Origin: JACVRX01 sp963819885 | GTDB lineage: Bacteria > Actinomycetota > Actinomycetes > Jiangellales > Jiangellaceae | DNA length: 64,000 nucleotides | Reading direction: 5' to 3' | NCBI GenBank assembly: GCA_963819885.1 | Contig: CAWFXV010000024.1 | Location: 62,001 to 126,000, forward strand | In this document: positions 8,439-18,018 of the stretch, one piece after another | Layout: every line of letters starts with the position of its first letter | Position numbering within the stretch: the stretch's first letter is position 1 | The notes under the pieces: model-generated | Told to the model about the DNA's origin: nothing | Database searches by the model: none | The model's input: the letters and a program-made list of their open reading frames with translations, nothing else | Position numbers and translations under genes: made by a program

Positions 8439-9218
8439 GTGGCGAGCACTAGCCAGCGCCGGCGTCAGCTCGCGCGGCAGCGCTGGGAGAAGCAGCAAGC
8501 TCGGCGCTCCGCAGCCGCCGCGCGAACCCGCCGGCGCCGGCAGATAGTCGCTGTCGTCACAATCGTCGCGCTCGTCGCCGCCAGTGTCGCCGCCGCGGTT
8601 GTGTGGTGGCCGTGGGCCGGCGACGACACGACGACCGCCCAGGAGACGCCCGCACCGACCACCGGAACCTGCGCCTACACACCCACCGGAACTGGTGAGC
8701 CCGCCGTCGGGCTGCCGCCGGCTGAGCCGACGGAAGCAATCACGGCCAGCCTGGTCATCGGTGGCAAGCCCGTGACAGTCGAACTCCTGCCCGACGCCGC
8801 GCCGTGCACGGTGGGTTCGTTCGCCCACCTCGCGGCCAACGGCTACTTCGACGCCACGACCTGTCACCGGCTCACCACCTCGGACACCTTGAAGGTGCTG
8901 CAGTGCGGTGACCCGACCGGCGCGGGAAGCGGCGGGCCCGGGTACCAGTTCGGCATCGAGAACACCGAGGGCGCGACCTACCCGGCGGGGACGGTCGCGA
9001 TGGCCCGCGGGGATGATCCGGGCTCGAACGGCAGCCAGTTCTTCATCGTGCACGGCGACTCGCAACTGCCCTCGGACCCCGGGTACACCGTGTTCGGACA
9101 GGTGACCGAAGGCCTCGACGTCATCACCGACATCGCCGCGCTCGGTACGGCCGACGGCTCGTCTGACGGCGCACCCAAGACGCCGGTGACCCTCGACGAA
9201 GTCGTGACCATTCCATGA
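8439..9218 (+). CDS. membrane-anchored cyclophilin-type peptidyl-prolyl isomerase
   Basis: A 259-residue protein with a basic cytoplasmic N-terminus, one membrane helix at about residues 36-58, a Thr/Pro-rich linker and an extracytoplasmic cyclophilin domain. The active-site strand SNGSQFFIVHGD and the AMARG segment are present, but the F-H-R catalytic arginine region reads TTCHRLTTSD, as in the actinobacterial PpiB group. It should catalyse proline isomerisation in secreted proteins. The GTG start has AAGGAG 7 bases upstream. It is divergent from the MBL gene (168 bp) and overlaps the next gene by ATGA. Confidence 0.9.
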   Translation: MASTSQRRRQLARQRWEKQQARRSAAAARTRRRRQIVAVVTIVALVAASVAAAVVWWPWAGDDTTTAQETPAPTTGTCAYTPTGTGEPAVGLPPAEPTEAITASLVIGGKPVTVELLPDAAPCTVGSFAHLAANGYFDATTCHRLTTSDTLKVLQCGDPTGAGSGGPGYQFGIENTEGATYPAGTVAMARGDDPGSNGSQFFIVHGDSQLPSDPGYTVFGQVTEGLDVITDIAALGTADGSSDGAPKTPVTLDEVVTIP

Positions 9219-10474
9219 CCATCGAGCCGGAGTCGCGGCCGACTGTTGCCCAGAACGCCTGGGGGCGGGTCGACGACCGCGGCGAGGTGTTCGTACGGAT
9301 GGGCGACTCCGAGCGCAAGATCGGCTCCTGGCAGGTCGGCGAGCCCGAGCAGGCGCTCACCTTCTTCGGCCGCAAGTACGACGACCTCGCCGTTCAGGTG
9401 GACTTGCTGGAACAGCGCCTGGCTTCCGGCGCTGCGGCTCCCGACGAGACCCATGGCGGCGTTCAGCGGCTTCGCGAGGCCTTGGCCGAGGCGAACGCGA
9501 TCGGTGACCTCGCAGCGCTGTCGCAACGTCTGGACGCCATCGACGCTCAGGTGGCTGCTCGGCGCGCCGAACGTCGTGCAGAACGCGCTCAGGCGCTGGA
9601 CGAAGCTCGCAGTCGCAAGGACGAGATCGTCGGCCAGGCCGAAGCCATCGCCGAAGGGGACGACTGGCGACACGGCGCCGACCGGCTGCGAACGCTGCTC
9701 GAGGAGTGGAAGGCGTTGCCGCGGCTGGACCGCGCCACCGACGACACGCTGTGGCGCCGATTCTCCGGAGCCCGCACCCAGTACACGCGCCGGCGAAAGT
9801 CCCATTTCGCCGAACTGGCCGAGCGGCGCGGCAAAGCTCTGGCCGTCAAGGAGGAGATCGTCGCCGAGGCAGAGGCCATGGCCGGCTCGACCGAATGGGG
9901 GCCTACCGCACGCCGCTATCGCGACCTGATGACGCGCTGGAAGGCCGCCGGCCCGGCGCCCAAGCCGGCAGACGACACGCTGTGGCAGCGCTTTCGGGCA
10001 GCCCAGGACACGTTCTTCGCGGCCCGATCCGACGATTTGACCAAACGCAACACCGAGCAGCGCTCCCATCTGGAAGCGAAACAGGCGCTGCTGGCAGAAG
10101 CCGAGGCACTTGTCCCGGTCACGGACTGGAAAGCGGCGCGGGAGACGCTGCGTTCGGTCCACGAGCGGTGGGAGGCAGCCGGTCACGTGCCGAGGGAGAC
10201 CATGCGGTCGATCGAGGGGCGGCTGCGCCGGGTCGAGGACGCCGTGCGCGATGCCGAGCAGCAGGAGTGGCGGCGCACCAACCCGCAGGCCCGCGCCCGG
10301 ATCGAGGACACCGTCGCCCAACTACGCGCATCGATCGCTGAGTTGGAGAACCAGCTCGCGGCCGCGCAGGCCGCGGGGGATGCCGAGAAGGCAAGAACAG
10401 CCGAGGATGCCCTGTCGGCCCGCCGCTCCTGGCTCGAGCAGGCGGACCGCGCCCTCGACGAGCTCAGCGGCTAA
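9215..10474 (+). CDS. DUF349 domain-containing protein
   Basis: A 419-residue, almost entirely helical protein with three DUF349 repeats, visible as recurring W-(K/R)-x3-DD-x-LW-x-RF-x-(A/G)-x(4)-F patterns at about residues 165-200, 235-270 and 305-340, plus coiled-coil-like charged stretches. DUF349 proteins are poorly characterised. The actinobacterial gene sits next to rel in many genomes. It is translationally coupled to the cyclophilin gene (ATGA at 9215-9218) and converges on rel with an 11-bp gap. Confidence 0.85.
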   Translation: MTIEPESRPTVAQNAWGRVDDRGEVFVRMGDSERKIGSWQVGEPEQALTFFGRKYDDLAVQVDLLEQRLASGAAAPDETHGGVQRLREALAEANAIGDLAALSQRLDAIDAQVAARRAERRAERAQALDEARSRKDEIVGQAEAIAEGDDWRHGADRLRTLLEEWKALPRLDRATDDTLWRRFSGARTQYTRRRKSHFAELAERRGKALAVKEEIVAEAEAMAGSTEWGPTARRYRDLMTRWKAAGPAPKPADDTLWQRFRAAQDTFFAARSDDLTKRNTEQRSHLEAKQALLAEAEALVPVTDWKAARETLRSVHERWEAAGHVPRETMRSIEGRLRRVEDAVRDAEQQEWRRTNPQARARIEDTVAQLRASIAELENQLAAAQAAGDAEKARTAEDALSARRSWLEQADRALDELSG

Positions 10475-10485
10475 TCCACCCGTCG

Positions 10486-12795
10486 TCAGGGAGTGGAGCG
10501 CGGGCTGGTGAGCCGGTAGGCGTCGAAGACGCCCTGCACGCTTCGGACCGCCTTCAGCACGTGGCCGAGATGCTTCGGGTCGCCCATCTCGAAGGTGAAC
10601 CGGCTCTTGGCGATCCGGTCGGAGTTCGTCGTGACCGTTGCCGACAAGATGTTGACGTGCTGGTCGGACAGCACCCGGGTGATATCGGACAGCAGCCGGT
10701 TGCGGTCCAGAGCCTCGACCTGGATGGCGACGAGGAACAGGCTGTTGGCCGTCGGCGCCCACTCGACCTCGATCATCCGGCCGTGCTCACGCTGTAGCGA
10801 CGCGACGTTCACGCAGTCGCCCCGGTGCACGGACACACCGGAGCCCCTGGTCACGAAGCCGATGATCTCGTCCCCGGGAACGGGCGTGCAGCAGCGGGCC
10901 AGCTTGATCCACACGTCGCTCTCGCCCTTGACGACAACACCGGGGTCGCCGGGGATCCGCCGCCGCGGCCTGGTGGCCGTAGCAGCCTCTGCGGCGTCAT
11001 CGCTGGTGCCCGCCTCGCCGCCGAGGGTCTGGACGAGTTTTTGTACCACGCTCTGCGCCGACAGATGGCCTTCGCCGACCGCGGCGTACAGCGCGGTGAT
11101 GTCCGGATACCGCAGCTCGGTGGCGACGACAGTCAGCGTCTCCTGAGAGAGCATGCGCTGCAGCGGCAGGTCCTGCTTGCGCATCGCCTTCGCGATGTTG
11201 TCCTTGCCGGTCTCGATCGCCTCGTCCCGACGTTCCTTCGAGAACCACTGCTTGATCTTGTTCCGCGCCCTGGCGCTGGTGACGAACGTCAGCCAGTCAC
11301 GGCTGGGGCCTGCCCCGGCGGCCTTCGAGGTGAAGATCTCGACGACGTCTCCGTTGTCGAGCGTCGACTCCAGCGGCACCAACCGCCCGTTCACCCGGGC
11401 CCCGATGCAGCGGTGTCCGACCTCGGTGTGCACGGCATAGGCGAAGTCGACCGGCGTCGCTTGGGCGGGCAGCGCGACCACGTCGCCTCGCGGGGTGAAT
11501 ACGTAGACCTCGTTCGTGGTGATCTCGAACCGGAGCGACTCGAGGAACTCGCCCGGATCCTCGGTCTCCTTCTGCCAGTCCAGCAGTTGACGCAGCCAGG
11601 CCATGTCACTCGGGCCGCGCGAGTCCGGGTCACCCGCAGTCAGCAGACCGCGATCGACTTCTATGCCGGAGTTGGAGTCCTCCTTGTACTTCCAATGCGC
11701 GGCGATGCCGTATTCGGCCCGCCGGTGCATCGCAAAGGTCCGAATCTGCAGTTCGACGGGCTTACCGGCCGGACCGATGACGGTCGTATGCAATGACTGG
11801 TACATGTTGAACTTCGGCATCGCGATGAAGTCCTTGAACCGTCCGGGGACAGGATTCCACCGCGCGTGCACGATCCCGAGCGCCGCGTAGCAGTCCCGCA
11901 CCGACTCGACCAGCACCCGGATGCCCACCAGGTCGTAGATGTCGGCGAAGTCGCGGCCCCGAACGATCATCTTCTGGTAGATGGAGTAGTAGTGCTTGGG
12001 TCGGCCGGTGACCGCTGCTTTGAGCTTGGCGCCGCGCAGGTCACCCTGGACCAGGTCGATCACCGAGTCCAGGTACTCCTCGCGGGCCGGCGCCCGTTCG
12101 GCGACCAGTCGCACGATCTCGTCGTAGACCTTCGGATGCAACGTGCCGAACGACAGGTCCTCGAGTTCCCACTTGATCGTGTTCATTCCGAGCCGATGGG
12201 CCAGCGGCGAATAGATCTCCAGTGTCTCCCGGGCCTTTCGGCGCGCGGAGTCCTTGGAGACATAACGCCAGGTGCGGGCATTGTGCAGCCGATCGGCCAG
12301 CTTGATGACAAGGACCCGGATGTCCTTGGACATGGCCACGACCATCTTGCGGACCGTCTCGGCCTGCGCCGCCTGGCCGTACTTGACCTTGTCCAGCTTG
12401 GTCACGCCGTCGACGAGCTTGGCCACCTCGTCGCCGAACTCGTCGCGAAGATCCGCCAACAGGTAGTCGGTGTCCTCGACGGTGTCGTGCAGCAGCGCTG
12501 CCGCGAGTGTCGGCGGAGTCATACCGAGCTCTGCCAGGATGGTCGTCACGGCGAGCGGGTGGGTGATGTACGGGTCGCCGCTCTTGCGTTTCTGCCCCGA
12601 ATGGGCCCGCGCAGCCGCTCGGTAGGCCCGCTCGATCACACCGAAATCGGCCTTCGGGTGCGTTGCGTGCACGATCCGGAACAGCGGCTCGAGGGCGGGG
12701 TCGGTCTGATGCCGCTGGGAGGTCAGCCGGGCAAGTCTCGCCCGCACGCGGACTGGCGTCGACGCGCTGCTGGTCGGGAGAACGTCCTCTGCCAA
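10486..12795 (-). CDS. rel: bifunctional (p)ppGpp synthetase/hydrolase
   Basis: A 769-residue long RelA/SpoT homologue. The HD hydrolase domain has H..HDTVEDTD at about residues 79-110, so hydrolysis should be active. The synthetase domain carries GRPKHYYSIYQKM and the YQSLHTTVIGP substrate loop. TGS (EVYVFTPRGDVVALP) and C-terminal zinc-finger (CCTPVPGDEI) and ACT domains follow. Actinobacteria usually have this single enzyme for the stringent response. The start is TTG at 12795, immediately behind GAGGAGG; no ATG or GTG gives the conserved length. apt lies 49 bp upstream on the same strand. Confidence 0.95.
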   Translation of the reverse strand: MAEDVLPTSSASTPVRVRARLARLTSQRHQTDPALEPLFRIVHATHPKADFGVIERAYRAAARAHSGQKRKSGDPYITHPLAVTTILAELGMTPPTLAAALLHDTVEDTDYLLADLRDEFGDEVAKLVDGVTKLDKVKYGQAAQAETVRKMVVAMSKDIRVLVIKLADRLHNARTWRYVSKDSARRKARETLEIYSPLAHRLGMNTIKWELEDLSFGTLHPKVYDEIVRLVAERAPAREEYLDSVIDLVQGDLRGAKLKAAVTGRPKHYYSIYQKMIVRGRDFADIYDLVGIRVLVESVRDCYAALGIVHARWNPVPGRFKDFIAMPKFNMYQSLHTTVIGPAGKPVELQIRTFAMHRRAEYGIAAHWKYKEDSNSGIEVDRGLLTAGDPDSRGPSDMAWLRQLLDWQKETEDPGEFLESLRFEITTNEVYVFTPRGDVVALPAQATPVDFAYAVHTEVGHRCIGARVNGRLVPLESTLDNGDVVEIFTSKAAGAGPSRDWLTFVTSARARNKIKQWFSKERRDEAIETGKDNIAKAMRKQDLPLQRMLSQETLTVVATELRYPDITALYAAVGEGHLSAQSVVQKLVQTLGGEAGTSDDAAEAATATRPRRRIPGDPGVVVKGESDVWIKLARCCTPVPGDEIIGFVTRGSGVSVHRGDCVNVASLQREHGRMIEVEWAPTANSLFLVAIQVEALDRNRLLSDITRVLSDQHVNILSATVTTNSDRIAKSRFTFEMGDPKHLGHVLKAVRSVQGVFDAYRLTSPRSTP

Positions 12796-12844
12796 GACCC
12801 TCCTCGCGGCGTACTGGTTCTCCAGTCTAGGGGCCCGCTCGCGC

Positions 12845-13414
12845 TCAAACGCGCAGCAGAGCGCGCAGGTCCAGTCCGCTGAGCCGCTCCCGGCCGGACA
12901 GGAAGCCGAGTTCCATCAGCACGCTGACGGCTACGACATGCGCACCGGCGCCGGTGACGAGCCCGGCTGCGGCCTCGACGGTACCCCCGGTTGCCAGCAC
13001 GTCGTCGACGATGAGGACCCGGTCGCCGACAGTGAACGCGTCGTCGTGGACCTCGATCGTGGCCTGTCCGTATTCGAGCTCGTAACTGGCCGATCGGGTC
13101 CGAAAGGGCAGCTTGCCCTGTTTGCGGATCGGAACCAGCCCAACGCCGAGGACATGGGCGACCGGCGCCGCCAGGATGAACCCGCGGGCCTCGATGCCGA
13201 CGACGGTGTCGACCGCGACAGCTCCGGCGGTGTCGCGGCCGGCCGCTGCGAGAGCCGAGATCATCGATGCGAATGCAGCGTGGTCCAGGAGCAGCGGAGT
13301 GATGTCCTTGAACACCACTCCTGGTTCCGGCCAGTCCGGAATGTCGCGGATTCGCGACAGCAGGACCTCCCGCTCGGCGCCGGAGAGCATGCCGTTCTCG
13401 CCGGGATCGCTCAT
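12845..13414 (-). CDS. apt: adenine phosphoribosyltransferase
   Basis: A 189-residue type I phosphoribosyltransferase converting adenine plus PRPP to AMP. The PRPP loop is VLIVDDVLATGGTVEAA and the family motif GIEARGF lies near residue 77. ATG 13414 is used; ATG 13390 (MLSGAEREVL) is an alternative start. It sits between secF and rel, the same order as in mycobacteria. Confidence 0.92.
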   Translation of the reverse strand: MSDPGENGMLSGAEREVLLSRIRDIPDWPEPGVVFKDITPLLLDHAAFASMISALAAAGRDTAGAVAVDTVVGIEARGFILAAPVAHVLGVGLVPIRKQGKLPFRTRSASYELEYGQATIEVHDDAFTVGDRVLIVDDVLATGGTVEAAAGLVTGAGAHVVAVSVLMELGFLSGRERLSGLDLRALLRV

Positions 13415-13424
13415 TCGAGGGAGG

Positions 13425-14573
13425 CTATCGCGGAGGACGTCCGGTTCCTTCGCGTCGCTGAGACCGGGTCTGCCGTTGCGGCTGGCGGCGTTCGCCGCTC
13501 TCGGCAACCTGCACACTGCGGCCCGGCGCCGCTGCCGTCGCCGCGGTCACGGCCTCCTCCGTCCCATCCCCGCGCGGAACCTTCGCTGCTCGCCTGGCCT
13601 CGACCCGCCGGGCCAGAGCAGCCAACGTCGGCTCCCGGCTCTTGAAGTCGACGAGCAACGGCGTGGCGATGAAGATCGACGAATACGTGCCGATCGCCAC
13701 CCCGACGAACAACGCCAGCGCCAAGTCCTTCAAGGTGCCCGCACCCAGCAATCCGGCACCAACGAACAGAATCGAGCCGATCGGCAGCAGCGCGATGATG
13801 ACGGTGTTGATCGAGCGCATCAGGGTTTGGTTGAGCCCGAGGTTGGCCGCCTCCGCGTAGGTGTACTGGTTCTGGGCCGTGATGCCCTTGGTGTTCTCGC
13901 GTACCTTGTCGAAGATCACGACTGTGTCGTACAGGGAATAGCCGAGAATCGTCAGGAAGCCGATGACGGTCGCCGGCGTCACGTCGAAGCCCACCAAGGC
14001 ATAGATCCCGATCGTGGCCACGATGTCGTGGATCAGCGCGATCAGGGCGGCTGCGGCCATCTTCCATTCGTAGATCAGGGCCAGGAAGATGCCGACGGCG
14101 AGGATGAAGAAGCTCAAGCCGATCAGCGCCTGCCGGGTGATCTGCGCGCCCCAGGAAGGCCCGATTACCTGGGCAGTGATCTCCTCGGATGCCATTCCCA
14201 GCTCAGCGCCTATGGCATCGCGTACTGCGGCTGTGTCTTCCGGCGTCAGGCTGCCGGTCTGCACCCGGACGCTCTCGTCATTCACGACGACGACCCGCGG
14301 CTCGGCTGCGTCGTCGACGCCGGTCGCTATCACGGCGTCACGCACGTCGGCGACCATGGAGTCAGTGGTCTGCTCGACCCGGGCCGTCAGTTCTGCGCCG
14401 CCGGTGAATTCGATGCCGAGGTGCAGCCCGCGGAACACCAGGGCGCCGATCGCGACGACCAGTAGGACAGCGCTAGCCGTGTACCACCATCTCGCGTGGG
14501 CGACGATGGGCAGAGAGGTCTCGCCGGTGTAGAGGCGGCTGCCGAGAGACCGCCGGCCCGAGGTTTCGGTCAT
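13425..14573 (-). CDS. secF: protein translocase subunit SecF
   Basis: A 382-residue RND-type inner membrane protein. It has the first membrane helix at about 30-50, a periplasmic-type domain beginning FTGGAELTARV, and five helices with the SecF signatures SLYDTVVIFDKVREN and NQTLMRSINTVI. It pairs with SecD to use the proton-motive force for late steps of Sec export. The long basic, Ala/Arg-rich tail is cytoplasmic. The ATG has GGAGG 7 bases upstream and overlaps the secD stop (ATGA). Confidence 0.95.
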   Translation of the reverse strand: MTETSGRRSLGSRLYTGETSLPIVAHARWWYTASAVLLVVAIGALVFRGLHLGIEFTGGAELTARVEQTTDSMVADVRDAVIATGVDDAAEPRVVVVNDESVRVQTGSLTPEDTAAVRDAIGAELGMASEEITAQVIGPSWGAQITRQALIGLSFFILAVGIFLALIYEWKMAAAALIALIHDIVATIGIYALVGFDVTPATVIGFLTILGYSLYDTVVIFDKVRENTKGITAQNQYTYAEAANLGLNQTLMRSINTVIIALLPIGSILFVGAGLLGAGTLKDLALALFVGVAIGTYSSIFIATPLLVDFKSREPTLAALARRVEARRAAKVPRGDGTEEAVTAATAAAPGRSVQVAESGERRQPQRQTRSQRREGTGRPPR

Positions 14574-16287
14574 CGGGTGGCCTCCCTCGCGACTGGTGCC
14601 GGGGCCGGCCGGCGCCCAGTGGGCCGGCCGGTCCGCGACGGTGCACCGAGTCGTTCCGGATCGAGCCCGGACCACGGGTGACCCGCGCCGAAGAATCGGC
14701 TGCGGGCCAGAATCGTGACGACCGGCTTGGTGAACAGAAAGACGACCACGAGGTCGACGATGGTGGTGAGACCGAGGGCGAACGCGAAGCCGCGGACGTT
14801 GGCGACCGAGAACACATAGAGGAAGAATGCGGCGAACAACGTCACGGCGTCACTCGCCAGCACCGTATGCCGAGCCCGCGCCCATCCGGTCTCGACAGAC
14901 ATCCGCACGCTGCGGCCTTCCCGGATCTCGTCGCGCACGCGCTCGAAGAACACGACGAACGAGTCGGCGGTGATGCCGATCGACACGATGATCCCGGCCA
15001 TGCCGGCGATCGTGAGGGTGAATCCGATCGCCACACCCAGCAAAACCACGGCAGCGTAGATGATGAGACCGGCGACTACGAGGCTGGCGAAGACCACCAG
15101 GCCGAGCGCCCGGTAATAGAACAGTGAGTAGAGGAGCACGAGCCCGAGGCCGATCAAGCCTGCCAGCAGACCCGCCCTGAGCTGGGTCTCACCCAGGGTC
15201 GGCGTCACGGTCGACAGATCGCTGGTCTCGAACGAGAGCGGCAGCGCACCGTAGTTCAGCACCGTGGCGAGCGCCTGAGCCTCGGCCTGGGTGAATGAGC
15301 CGGAGATCGTGGCTTGGCCGCCCGGGATCGGTTCGTTGACCGTCGGATAGGAGACGACCTTCCCGTCGAGCACGATCGCGAATGCGTTGTTGGGGAGGGT
15401 CTGGCCGGCAAGCTTCTGCGTCGACTCGAAGAACTTGTCCGCGCCCTCGTCGGTGAAGTCGAGGTTGACGACGAACGACACGTCGCCCTGCGGGATGACG
15501 GCGGTGGCGCTGCTGACATCGGTTCCGACGACGTCGGCGGGCCCGAGCAGGAATCGGTTGGCATTGCCTTCGTCGCAGGTGAACAGCGACTTCGAGGGGT
15601 CGTCGAGCGATCCCTCTGGCAAGTCGGCGCAGTCAATTGCCGCTAGCTGCGCCTGCTCCTCTGCGCTCGGCGGACCTTCGGCCGCGGGCGGTTGCGCGAC
15701 AGTCGCCGGCGCGGTAGTGCTGGCAGAGGCGAGGACTCGGCGTCGGGCTCGGTCGTGCCGGGTCCGGGCTGGGCTAGCAAGCCTTCGGTCAGCGCCCGAC
15801 CGGGAGCGGGGCTGGCGGTCGGTTCAGGGCTGGTCGGAGCCGGAGTTGCCGAGCTTGTGGCGCCTGGCGTCGGTGTCGCGGTCTCGCTCGGCGCAGGAGC
15901 CGGGCTGCCACCGGGAATGACTGCGCGGACCGGCCGAAACCGCAGCTCGGCCGTCTGCCCGACCAGCCGGACCAGCTCATCCTCGCCGACACCGGGCACC
16001 TGGACGACGATGTTCGTACTGCCCTGGGTGGTGATCTCCGCCTCGGCGACACCACTGCCGTTGACCCGCGCCCGGACGATATCCACGGCCTGGCGCATGC
16101 TCTCCGGCGTCGGGTCGCTGCCGTCGGGAGTCGTGGCAGACAGCGTGATGCTGGTGCCACCGCGCAGGTCGAGGCCGAGCCGTGGCGTCCATTCACCGAG
16201 CAGCGCCATGGTGCCGTACATCACGACCAGGAGCAGCCCGAGCACGCTCAGCGAACGCCACGGGCGTGGCGCGTTGGTCGATGGCAC
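14570..16287 (-). CDS. secD: protein translocase subunit SecD, reading frame broken by one base
   Basis: Two adjacent minus-strand frames together make a full SecD. The N-terminal part (GTG 16287) has the first helix, LGLDLRGGTSITL and a Pro/Thr/Ala-rich linker. The C-terminal part holds AIDCADLP, FTDEGADKFFE, PIPGGQATISG and the helix bundle with GITADSFVVFFERVRDE. The frames meet in the low-complexity linker near 15721-15738. The total length (1718 bp) is one base short of a multiple of three, and one added base there restores a continuous protein of about 572 residues. Neighbouring secF and yajC are intact, so a missing base in the assembly is at least as likely as a true mutation. Confidence 0.85.
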
Positions 16288-16388
16288 GGTCGGTCGTTCT
16301 CCTTCTCGTCACCGCGTCGTTCGGTGCACTGCTGGTGTTCGCAGGGCGCCGCGGCGGTGGTCGGTCCCCCCGCTCCGAACGATCGGTG

Positions 16389-16784
16389 TCAGGGGGAAGT
16401 GCCCGGTCCGTCGTTGCGGTTCGTGCGGTCCGTGACCGGTCGAGACGCGACGTCGTCGGTCACCGGCTTCGCCGCGCCGCCGGTGAGTCCGTCTTCGCTG
16501 CCTGGTTCGTCCGCGTCGGCGGCCTCGGTCGGGTCGGGCACGACGCGCATGATGGCCCGGCGGACGTACCGGTTGGTGACCCCTGGTGAGACCTCCAGCA
16601 CGACCTCGTCGTCGTCGTCGACAGCGACGATGGTCGCGATCAAGCCCGAACCGGTTATCACCCGCGCACCCGGAGCGAGAGTCGACTGGACCTGCGCGAT
16701 CTCCCGGCGCTGCTTCTGCTGCGGCCGGATCAGGATGAAATAGAAGGCGGCGAACAGCAGGAGCGGCAGAAGCAAAGTCTCCAT
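16389..16784 (-). CDS. yajC: preprotein translocase accessory subunit YajC
   Basis: A 131-residue protein with an N-terminal membrane helix and the YajC signature FILIRPQQKQRREI, followed by LAPGARVITGSGLIATIVAV and an acidic, Thr-rich tail that is long for the family. It associates with SecDF. The start METLLLPLLLF (ATG 16784) is in the right place; a much longer open frame upstream is a shadow of ruvB. Confidence 0.92.
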   Translation of the reverse strand: METLLLPLLLFAAFYFILIRPQQKQRREIAQVQSTLAPGARVITGSGLIATIVAVDDDDEVVLEVSPGVTNRYVRRAIMRVVPDPTEAADADEPGSEDGLTGGAAKPVTDDVASRPVTDRTNRNDGPGTSP

Positions 16785-16866
16785 CAGGTGCGGTGGGTCC
16801 TTCCAGTGCGCCAGTTCGGCGGCACGCGACGAGGCTGGGCTGCCGCATGGCAGCCGCCCGGGCAGT

Positions 16867-18018
16867 CTAAACCCCTGTGCCCGTGAACAGGTCAAGCTCC
16901 CCCTCGTCCGGGCCTGGACCGCCGAACGGCGACCGTCGCGGCACTTCCAGATCCAGATGCCGCCACGCGCCTGGCGTCGCCACCCGGCCCCGTGGCGTGC
17001 GGGCGAGCAGGCCGGCGCGCACCAGGAACGGCTCAGCAACCTCCTCGACGGTCTCGCGCTCCTCGCCGAGGGCCACGGCGAGGGTGCCCAGACCGACCGG
17101 ACCTCCGCCGAACCGGCGGCACAACGCGTCGAGCAGCGCCCGGTCGAGCCGGTCGAGACCGAGCTCGTCGACCTCGTACACCTTGAGGCCGGCACGTGCT
17201 ACGGCTCCGGTGACAACGCCGTCGGCACGCACCTCGGCGAAGTCGCGGACCCGGCGGAGCAGCCGGTTGGCGATGCGCGGCGTTCCGCGCGACCGCTTGG
17301 CGATCTCGCGAACACCGTCCGCGCGGACAGTGACGGCGAGCAGGCGCGCCGAGCGGACCAACACCTGCTCGAGCTCACCCGGCTCGTAGAGCTCCAGCTG
17401 CCCGGTGAAGCCGAACCGGTCGCGCAGCGGGCTGGGCAGCAGGCCGGTACGGGTGGTCGCGCCGACTAATGTGAATTGGGGTAGGTCCAGCGGTATCGCC
17501 GTGGCGCCTGGGCCCTTCCCGACGATGACGTCGACGCGGAAGTCCTCCATCGCGGTATAGAGCATCTCCTCAGCCGGCCGGGCCATCCGGTGGATCTCGT
17601 CGAAGAACACGACGTCACCCTCGCTGACCGAGGACAAGATGGCGGCCAGATCTCCGGCGTGCTGGACTGCCGGTCCGCTCGTGATCCGTAGCGGAGCGCC
17701 CATCTCCGCGGCGATGATCATTGCCATCGTGGTCTTGCCGAGGCCGGGCGGGCCGCAGAGCAGCACGTGGTCGGCGACCCGGCTGCGGGCCCGGGCCGCC
17801 TCGAGCATGAGTGAGACCTGCTCGCGCAAGCGTTCCTGCCCGATGAACTCGGCCAGCGTGCGCGGGCGCAATGCCGCCTCGATCACCCGTTCGTCACCAT
17901 CGGCGTCTGGCGTCACCAACCGCGCCACCGGCTCGGCACCCGCGGACTCGGCACCCGCGGACTCGGCACCCGCGGACTCGGCACCCGCGGACTCGGCATC
18001 CCTCGCGCCGGCGGTCAT
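16867..18018 (-). CDS. ruvB: Holliday junction branch migration helicase RuvB
   Basis: A 383-residue AAA+ motor of the RuvAB complex. Walker A GPPGLGKTTMA, Walker B VVFFDEIHRM, the sensor region GATTRTGLLPSPLRDRFG and the C-terminal winged helix with TPRGRVATPGAW are all visible. The N-terminus is extended by four copies of a five-residue Glu/Ser/Ala/Gly unit encoded by a 15-bp tandem repeat. Its ATG overlaps the ruvA stop (18015-18018). Confidence 0.97.
   Translation of the reverse strand: MTAGARDAESAGAESAGAESAGAESAGAEPVARLVTPDADGDERVIEAALRPRTLAEFIGQERLREQVSLMLEAARARSRVADHVLLCGPPGLGKTTMAMIIAAEMGAPLRITSGPAVQHAGDLAAILSSVSEGDVVFFDEIHRMARPAEEMLYTAMEDFRVDVIVGKGPGATAIPLDLPQFTLVGATTRTGLLPSPLRDRFGFTGQLELYEPGELEQVLVRSARLLAVTVRADGVREIAKRSRGTPRIANRLLRRVRDFAEVRADGVVTGAVARAGLKVYEVDELGLDRLDRALLDALCRRFGGGPVGLGTLAVALGEERETVEEVAEPFLVRAGLLARTPRGRVATPGAWRHLDLEVPRRSPFGGPGPDEGELDLFTGTGV
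17932..17999. repeat. 15-bp tandem repeat in the 5' coding end of ruvB
   Basis: Four identical copies of CTCGGCACCCGCGGA (17932-17991) plus a partial fifth copy. Each copy adds five residues without changing the frame, encoding an unstructured Glu-Ser-Ala-Gly-Ala stretch before the conserved ATPase domain. It looks like slipped-strand expansion. Confidence 0.95.

Noticed and set aside
15721..15738. Programmed -1 frameshift in secD
   Set aside because: No slippery heptamer or downstream stem was apparent, and no precedent for SecD is known to me; an indel is simpler.
15643..16287. secD treated as two separate genes
   Set aside because: The C-terminal part has no start with a ribosome site, and the two parts join by one base in a linker.
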